DNA from: Youngiibacter multivorans
Lineage (GTDB): Bacteria > Bacillota > Clostridia > Clostridiales > Clostridiaceae
Assembly (NCBI RefSeq): GCF_017873395.1
Contig: NZ_JAGGKC010000012.1
Location: forward strand, 1 to 64,000
Direction: 5' to 3'
DNA: 64,000 nucleotides
The notes under the pieces are model-generated. The model did no database searches and was not told the origin of the DNA. It saw only the letters and a program-made list of their open reading frames with translations. Each line of letters starts with the position of its first letter. Positions within the stretch are counted from its first letter, which is position 1. The position numbers and the translations under genes were made by a program. Positions 58,961-64,000 of the stretch are shown one piece after another.

Positions 58961-61531
58961 ATGTATGCATTTAGGGTAAACGGAAAAGAGACAAGTACGG
59001 CTCAGGATATGGGTCTCATGAAATATCTGAGGGAGGAGCTGGGCCTTACATCGGTCAAGAACGGCTGCAGCGAAGGTGCCTGCGGCACCTGCTCGATACT
59101 TCTTGACGGAAAGCTTACAAAGGCCTGCGTCCTTACTACCGCCAAGGTGGCGGGAAAGAGCGTCGAGACTTTGGAAGGCTTCACTGAAAGGGAAAAGGAA
59201 GTATATGCCTATGCCTTCGAGAAGGCAGGGGCTGTCCAGTGCGGATTCTGCACACCGGGAATGATAGTAGCTGCCAAAGCTCTCATAGATGTCAATCCCG
59301 ACCCAACTGAGGAAGACTGCAGGAAGGGTATAAGAGGAAACATATGCAGATGTACTGGCTACGTCAAGATAGTTGACGCAATGCTGATGTCTGCGAAGAT
59401 CCTCAGAGAAGGAACCGCTATAGAAGCAAGTGACAAGTCAGGAGTATACCATAGCGTGCCCCGTGTGGATGCCAGGGCCAAGGCTCTCGGTACAGGAAAG
59501 TACGTGGATGATTACAAGATTGACGGAATGGTATACGGAAAAGCTCTGAGGACAAAGTTCCCCAGGGCTACAGTGCTTTCTATTGATACGAGCGAAGCCT
59601 CTCTCCTTCCTGGAGTAATTGGCGTCTATACTGCCAAGGACATCCCGGGACACAGATACATCGGCCACCTGGTGAAGGACTGGCCGGCGATGATAGACAT
59701 CGGAGAGACCACAAGGTACATAGGAGATTCTGTGGCCCTTGCGGTTGCCGAAACCGAGGAGATACTTGAAAAGGCGCTTGCACTGATCAAAGTGGAATAC
59801 GAGGAGCTAAAGCCAATAACATCACCTGCCGAATCACTGGCAGAGGGTGCACCATTGATCCACGAAAAGGGAAACCAGCTGTCATTCCAGCAGCTTAAGC
59901 GCGGTGACGCTGAAAAGGCCCTGAAGGAATCGGTCCATGTGGTCGACATTACCTTCAACACCCCTGCCACTGACCATGCCTTCCTTGAGCCTGAATGTGC
60001 GATAGGCATCCCGGTTGGAGATGGCCTTGAGGTCATAACCGCGAGCCAGGGAATATACGATGAGCAGAGGGAAGTTGCAGAGGTCTGCGGAATACCAATT
60101 GAAAAGGTAAGGATAAGGAGCGCTTATGTAGGCGGTGGCTTTGGAGGCAAGGAGGACATGGTGGTTCAGCATCATGCGGGACTTCTGGCCTATCTTGTGC
60201 AGAAGCCTGTCAAGGTTAGGTTCTCCAGGGCTGAAAGCCTTGCGATACATCCTAAGAGGCACCCAATGGAGATGCACTTCACAGTGGGCTGTGACGAAAA
60301 CGGAATACTTCAGGGAATGAAGGCAAGGATAGTGTCAGATACAGGAGCTTACGCCTCCCTGGGCGGACCTGTTCTGCAGAGGGCATGCACGCACGCTGCA
60401 GGACCCTACAACTACCATAATGTCGATATCGAAGGCCGTGCGGCATACACCAACAATCCTCCTTCAGGAGCCTTCAGAGGCTTCGGGGTCACCCAGTCCT
60501 GCTTCGCAATGGAGAGCTGCCTGAACGCTCTTGCAGACAAGGTCGGCATATCCCCATGGGAGATCAGGAGAAGAAACGCCATTAAGCCTGGGGATGAGCT
60601 GCCAAACGGCCAGATAGCAGACGGAGGAACAGGTTTCATTGAAACCCTTGAAGCCGTCAGGGAAGAGTTTGACAGGTACTGGAATGACCCAGCCTTTGCT
60701 GTTGGCCTTGCTTCAGGAATGAAGAACGCAGGATTAGGCGTCGGAGTTCCGGATACCGGAAGGTGCAACATAGCGATCAGGAACGGAAAGGCACATATAA
60801 GAAGCAGTGCAGCCTGCATAGGACAAGGGATAGGAACGATAATGCTCCAGGTACTCTGCGAAACTACCGGATTGACAATGGACCAGGTAGTCGTTGAGAA
60901 TCCTGACACGAAATATACCCCTAACTCAGGAACAACCACCGCATCAAGGCAGACTGTATTCACAGGTGAAGCGGTAAGGACTGCAGCCCTCCTTCTCAAG
61001 GAGCAGCTGGACAAGGGAAAGAGTCTGGCAGAGCTCGAAGGTGAGCTCTTCAAGGGAGAGTACTCCTTCAAGTCAGACCCTATGGGATCTGACAAGCCGA
61101 ATCCTGTGAGCCACGTATCCTATGGCTTTGCGACCCAGATGGTAGTCCTCGACAAGGAAGGAAAGCTAGTGAAGGTCATTGCGGCACACGACCTTGGACG
61201 TGCGATCAATCCGGTTGCGGCAGAAGGTCAGATAGAAGGCGGAGTTGTTATGGGTCTGGGTTATGCCCTTACTGAGGATTTCAAGCTTGAGGCCTCTGTC
61301 CCCAAGGTCAAATACGGGACACTTGGACTGTTCAAGTCAACCCAGGTACCTGAGGTCAGGGCAGTGCTCGTTGAAAAGAACGAAGATTCTTTAGCCTACG
61401 GCGCAAAGGGAATTGGTGAGATAACCACGGTGCCTACGGCACCAGCAGTCCAGAATGCTTATTTTAATCTGGACAAGAACTTCAGGACAAGACTTCCTCT
61501 GGAAAACACATTTTATAGAAAATCTAAGTAG
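58961..61531 (+). CDS. xdh: Selenium-dependent xanthine dehydrogenase, fused [2Fe-2S]-molybdopterin protein
   Basis: This 856-residue molybdenum hydroxylase interconverts xanthine and urate. The N-terminal [2Fe-2S] domains have CSEGACGTC near residue 40 and CGFC...CRCTGY near 100-145. The molybdopterin domain has GGGFGGKED near 395, PSGAFRGFGVTQ near 505, GQGIGTIMLQV near 625 and the catalytic Glu in GAKGIGEITTVP near 815. No FAD domain or separate FAD gene is present. Selenium here is a labile ligand, not selenocysteine: no in-frame TGA is needed. AAGGAG lies 8 bases before the ATG at 58961. Confidence 0.93.
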   Translation: MYAFRVNGKETSTAQDMGLMKYLREELGLTSVKNGCSEGACGTCSILLDGKLTKACVLTTAKVAGKSVETLEGFTEREKEVYAYAFEKAGAVQCGFCTPGMIVAAKALIDVNPDPTEEDCRKGIRGNICRCTGYVKIVDAMLMSAKILREGTAIEASDKSGVYHSVPRVDARAKALGTGKYVDDYKIDGMVYGKALRTKFPRATVLSIDTSEASLLPGVIGVYTAKDIPGHRYIGHLVKDWPAMIDIGETTRYIGDSVALAVAETEEILEKALALIKVEYEELKPITSPAESLAEGAPLIHEKGNQLSFQQLKRGDAEKALKESVHVVDITFNTPATDHAFLEPECAIGIPVGDGLEVITASQGIYDEQREVAEVCGIPIEKVRIRSAYVGGGFGGKEDMVVQHHAGLLAYLVQKPVKVRFSRAESLAIHPKRHPMEMHFTVGCDENGILQGMKARIVSDTGAYASLGGPVLQRACTHAAGPYNYHNVDIEGRAAYTNNPPSGAFRGFGVTQSCFAMESCLNALADKVGISPWEIRRRNAIKPGDELPNGQIADGGTGFIETLEAVREEFDRYWNDPAFAVGLASGMKNAGLGVGVPDTGRCNIAIRNGKAHIRSSAACIGQGIGTIMLQVLCETTGLTMDQVVVENPDTKYTPNSGTTTASRQTVFTGEAVRTAALLLKEQLDKGKSLAELEGELFKGEYSFKSDPMGSDKPNPVSHVSYGFATQMVVLDKEGKLVKVIAAHDLGRAINPVAAEGQIEGGVVMGLGYALTEDFKLEASVPKVKYGTLGLFKSTQVPEVRAVLVEKNEDSLAYGAKGIGEITTVPTAPAVQNAYFNLDKNFRTRLPLENTFYRKSK

Positions 61532-61545
61532 AAAGTGATTGTGTG

Positions 61546-61580
61546 ATTTCCTGCAGCTAAAGTCTGCAGGAAATTCATTT
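61546..61580 (+). terminator. Hairpin between xdh and yqeC
   Basis: A perfect 11-bp stem ATTTCCTGCAG with CTGCAGGAAAT and a 7-base loop, then TCATTTT. It is terminator-like, so accessory genes downstream may receive only read-through. Confidence 0.75.
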
Positions 61581-61603
61581 TATCCGGCTTTCAAGGAGCA
61601 ATT

Positions 61604-62380
61604 ATGGAGCGTTTTTCAGCGGATCTTGGAACCCTAACAAATGAAGTCATTGCAATAACCGGCACAGGCGGCAAGACAACCCTCATGTTCAGCCTGGCCC
61701 GCCAGCTCTCGAAGGGCAGGAAGGTGCTGGCAACCACCACCACAAAGATAATGCTGCCCTCAAGGAACGAGTATGACAGGCTGTATGTTGATATTGAGGA
61801 ACTGAAGCGTGAAGAAGGGAAATTTGAATTTGGACTTGTTGTTGCAGGAGGTCCTGTAAACAGTGACGGAAAGCTGACCTCAATATCAGATGAAGACCTT
61901 GGGAAGCTCCTCCCCTTTTTCGATACTCTGCTTATAGAGGCTGACGGTTCAAGGATGAAGAAGCTTAAGGCCTGGAGGAGTAATGAGCCTGTCGTTCCCT
62001 CATTCACTTCAAAGACTATTGGGATAATTCCCATAACATGCCTCGGTATGAGGATAGATGGTGAGCACATACATAATTTCGATTTGTTCGGGGAGTTTTT
62101 AAGTGGTGAAAAAAGTGTTACGATGGAGGTACTAAAGCGTTTAGTCCTGTCTAGGGACGGACTCTTCAAAAACTCCACCGGTGAAAGGATACTTGTCATC
62201 AACCAGGCAGACGATCAAAGCCTTCATGAGGCTGCACTGAAGCTGTCAGAGATGATTGAACAGGAAGATACCGGACACCTTATATCCAAGCACTTCATAC
62301 TGAGTCTGGAGGCGATAAGCCATGGCGATTACAGCCATTATACTTGCCGCAGGCTATGGCAGGCGGATGAACGGAAATAA
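61604..62380 (+). CDS. yqeC: YqeC, selenium-dependent hydroxylase accessory protein
   Basis: This 258-residue protein of the YqeC family always occurs with Se-dependent molybdenum hydroxylases. An N-terminal P-loop ITGTGGKTTLMFSLA at residues 18-32 and a second acidic motif TLLIEADGSRMKKLKAW near 120 suggest an NTPase. The function is not proven; a role in Se-Mo cofactor handling is inferred from context. AAGGAG lies 5 bases before the ATG. Its last 59 bases overlap mocA in another frame, which is unusually long. Confidence 0.88.
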   Translation: MERFSADLGTLTNEVIAITGTGGKTTLMFSLARQLSKGRKVLATTTTKIMLPSRNEYDRLYVDIEELKREEGKFEFGLVVAGGPVNSDGKLTSISDEDLGKLLPFFDTLLIEADGSRMKKLKAWRSNEPVVPSFTSKTIGIIPITCLGMRIDGEHIHNFDLFGEFLSGEKSVTMEVLKRLVLSRDGLFKNSTGERILVINQADDQSLHEAALKLSEMIEQEDTGHLISKHFILSLEAISHGDYSHYTCRRLWQADERK

Positions 62381-62906
62381 GCTCCACAGACTTGTCCGGG
62401 GAAAGGAAATGATTGAACGGGTGCTTGAGACGGTAGCTGCACTTCCCGAAGTAGACGCTCTTGTGGTGACAAACGATCGAAAGATCAAAGAAAAGGCGGA
62501 GTCACTGGGAATAAGGGCAGCTGAAAATAAAGATGCGATAGACGGACAGAGCACATCAGTAATAAGCGGGGTGCTTTCAGCAGATTCCAAGTCATCAGGA
62601 TATCTCTTCTTCATGGGAGACCAGCCGTTCATATCACAATCCACAGTGATGAGGATAATTGATGAGGGCATGAATAATCCAGGATGCATCATAATCCCTA
62701 AATCAGGAGACAGGACAGGAAGCCCTGTTCTATTCCCCTCTGAATTCAAAGATGAGCTGCTAAGTCTTACAGGAGATACAGGAGGGAAAAGCGTATACAG
62801 GAAATATCCGGAAAGTCTAAGGTTCGTTGAGGTAGTGTCAGAATTGGAGCTGCTCGACGCCGACACCCCGGAAGACATAGAAATATTGGAAAGGACAGGT
62901 GAATGA
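62322..62906 (+). CDS. mocA: MocA-like molybdenum cofactor nucleotidyltransferase
   Basis: This 194-residue nucleotidyltransferase would attach CMP (or GMP) to molybdopterin to form the dinucleotide cofactor used by xanthine-dehydrogenase-type enzymes. The nucleotide-binding AIILAAGYGRRMNGNKL at residues 5-21, FMGDQPFIS near 104 and KSGDRTGSPVLFPSEF are typical of MocA/MobA-like proteins. The start cannot be later, because the AAGYGRRM motif follows at once, so the overlap with yqeC is real if both frames are intact. GGAGG lies upstream. Confidence 0.9.
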   Translation: MAITAIILAAGYGRRMNGNKLHRLVRGKEMIERVLETVAALPEVDALVVTNDRKIKEKAESLGIRAAENKDAIDGQSTSVISGVLSADSKSSGYLFFMGDQPFISQSTVMRIIDEGMNNPGCIIIPKSGDRTGSPVLFPSEFKDELLSLTGDTGGKSVYRKYPESLRFVEVVSELELLDADTPEDIEILERTGE

Positions 62907-62907
62907 A

Positions 62908-63717
62908 ATGAACAACCTGGTAATAGTCAGAGGCGGAGGAGACCTTGCATCCGGAGCCATACTCAAGCTTCACAGAAGCGGCTTCAGGGTCCTTGTACTT
63001 GAAAATGATGATCCAAGCTGCATCAGGAGAAGCGTATCCTTCGGCGAGGCGGTCCACACCGGATCGGTAACACTCGAAGGCACAACAGCGGTATTTGCAA
63101 AGAGCACCGCCGAAATCGGAGCAATATGGGACAAGGGTCAGGTACCTGTCCTTTCAGACGAGTACGGCTTCATTCTTTCCATACTTAAGCCAATGGCTGT
63201 AATCGATGCAATAATCGCGAAGAAGAACCTTGGTACCACTAAAAAAATGGCGCCGGTCACCATAGCACTGGGACCTGGCTTTGAAGCCGGGGTTGACGTT
63301 GATACTGTAATTGAGACTAACCGTGGCCATGACCTCGGAAGGCTCATATTCAAGGGTACTGCCTCGGAAAATACAGGGATACCCGGAATAATCGGCGGAA
63401 TTGGAATCGAGAGGGTCATATACAGCAGCAAGGAAGGCAAACTTACACATACTAGGAAAATCGGAGACAGGGTCGCAAAGGGCGAAACCATAGCTGTGAT
63501 CGATGGAACTGATGTTGTTGCCTCCATAGACGGAGTGCTCCGCGGCCTGATAAGGGAAGGAATTGTAACTGAAGGCCTGAAGATTGCAGACATCGACCCC
63601 AGGGAAGGTTCTGAAGAATATTGCTTCACCATCTCGGACAAGGCCAATGCACTTGGCGGTGCTGTCCTTGAGGCTCTGCTCATAGGGATGAAGCAGCATG
63701 GCTTCATCCTAGACTAG
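62908..63717 (+). CDS. yqeB: YqeB, selenium-dependent molybdenum cofactor biosynthesis protein
   Basis: This 269-residue protein of the YqeB/EF2563 family is a marker gene of labile-selenium molybdenum hydroxylases. It opens with a Rossmann-like VIVRGGGDLASGAILKLHRSG, followed by VALGPGFEAGVDVDTVIETNRGHDLG-type segments (seen as IALGPGFEAGVDVDTVIE) and a biotinyl/barrel-like C-terminal part (GDRVAKGETIAVIDG). The biochemical role is unproven; it is thought to act in forming the Se-containing cofactor. AGGTGA lies 5 bases before the ATG at 62908; a GTG at 62899 overlaps mocA. Confidence 0.92.
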   Translation: MNNLVIVRGGGDLASGAILKLHRSGFRVLVLENDDPSCIRRSVSFGEAVHTGSVTLEGTTAVFAKSTAEIGAIWDKGQVPVLSDEYGFILSILKPMAVIDAIIAKKNLGTTKKMAPVTIALGPGFEAGVDVDTVIETNRGHDLGRLIFKGTASENTGIPGIIGGIGIERVIYSSKEGKLTHTRKIGDRVAKGETIAVIDGTDVVASIDGVLRGLIREGIVTEGLKIADIDPREGSEEYCFTISDKANALGGAVLEALLIGMKQHGFILD

Positions 63718-63755
63718 AAATCATACTAAATCATTGACCAGAAAGGAAACAACGA

Positions 63756-64000
63756 ATGAAGCTTATAAGGACTGCAGATGCCGTTGGGCATGTACTTTGC
63801 CATGACATCACGCAGATAATAGTCGGTGAAACAAAGGCCCCCATATTCAGGAAGGGCCATGTGGTCACTGAAGAGGACATTCCTGTCCTGCTTAGCGTAG
63901 GCAAGGAAAATCTGTACATTTGGGAAAAGCAGGAAGGCTTCCTGCATGAGAATGATGCCGCTCTTGTCCTTGCGGGACTCTGCGGAAAATCTGGAATGAC
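63756..64000 (+). CDS. Molybdopterin-binding protein, N-terminal part (cut by window edge)
   Basis: An open frame of 81 codons runs to the end of the window without a stop. It begins MKLIRTADAVGHVLCHDITQ, then KAPIFRKGHVVTEEDIPVLL and LYIWEKQEGFLHENDAA. This is the start of the MoeA-related molybdopterin-binding proteins that close selenium-hydroxylase operons; the MPT-binding domain would lie beyond the edge. AAAGGA lies 8 bases before the ATG, and the gene follows yqeB by 38 bases. Confidence 0.82.
   Translation, partial: MKLIRTADAVGHVLCHDITQIIVGETKAPIFRKGHVVTEEDIPVLLSVGKENLYIWEKQEGFLHENDAALVLAGLCGKSGM

Noticed and set aside
58961..61531. Selenocysteine in the Se-dependent xanthine dehydrogenase
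   Set aside because: The frame is complete without an in-frame TGA; these enzymes use a labile selenium ligand.
1..64000. tRNA or rRNA genes, CRISPR arrays, insertion sequences, phage genes, plasmid functions
   Set aside because: None was recognised on reading either strand.

Overview
The window looks like chromosomal DNA of an anaerobic, low-to-moderate-GC Firmicute of the class Clostridia. The signs are strong AGGAGG-type ribosome sites, the order tig-clpP-clpX-lon-engB, a SpoVB-like flippase, PyrR-type control of pyrBI, an anaerobe-type labile-selenium molybdenum hydroxylase cluster, and frequent TTG starts. I assign no genus. I see no rRNA, tRNA, CRISPR array, insertion sequence or phage gene, and gene packing is dense throughout.

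Region 1 (1-41 kb) is mostly housekeeping in short operons. It holds an M29 aminopeptidase; a minus-strand run of a small helicase, RluA pseudouridine synthase, SpoVB-like flippase and YjdF-like protein, with a 23-bp tandem hairpin repeat between helicase and rluA; pncB; queT plus an MFS gene; a thioredoxin-like gene and ornithine carbamoyltransferase; a PerR-like regulator; guanine deaminase; the tig/clpP/clpX/lon/engB block; and a sulfur-transfer unit (cysteine desulfurase, thiI and a 54-residue Cys-rich protein translationally coupled to thiI). It continues with an alanyl-tRNA editing protein; a PspC protein; two adjacent HTH-TPR regulators behind palindromic control DNA; RNase H; a rhomboid/DUF1232 pair; pepF; a zinc regulon (znuA diverging from znuCB over a shared Fur-family box, and a Zur-like gene nearby); an M20 peptidase; and pyrBI with a PyrR-type attenuator leader.

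Region 2 (42.7-64 kb) is a purine/urate catabolic island built around a selenium-dependent molybdenum hydroxylase. It has four transcription units: (a) ygeY-ygeW-arcC, plus strand; (b) ygeX-ygfK-ssnA-purine permease-hydA, minus strand, with a separately promoted YheO-type regulator beyond hydA; (c) an xdhC-like gene overlapping a sigma-54 activator gene, minus strand; (d) Se-dependent xanthine dehydrogenase, yqeC, mocA, yqeB and the start of a molybdopterin-binding-protein gene cut by the window edge, plus strand. The likely logic is import of urate or xanthine by the permease, reductive or hydrolytic ring opening by the XDH, YgfK, SsnA and HydA proteins, deamination of 2,3-diaminopropionate by YgeX, and recovery of ATP through a YgeW carbamoyl transfer followed by carbamate kinase. 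YqeB, YqeC, MocA and XdhC mature the cofactor.

The most interesting regulatory signal is a good -24/-12 (sigma-54) promoter ahead of ygeX, together with related palindromes (core TTATCAWAATGATAA) upstream of ygeX, at the end of the activator gene, and in the xdhC/xdh divergent region. These look like binding sites for the island's own sigma-54 activator.
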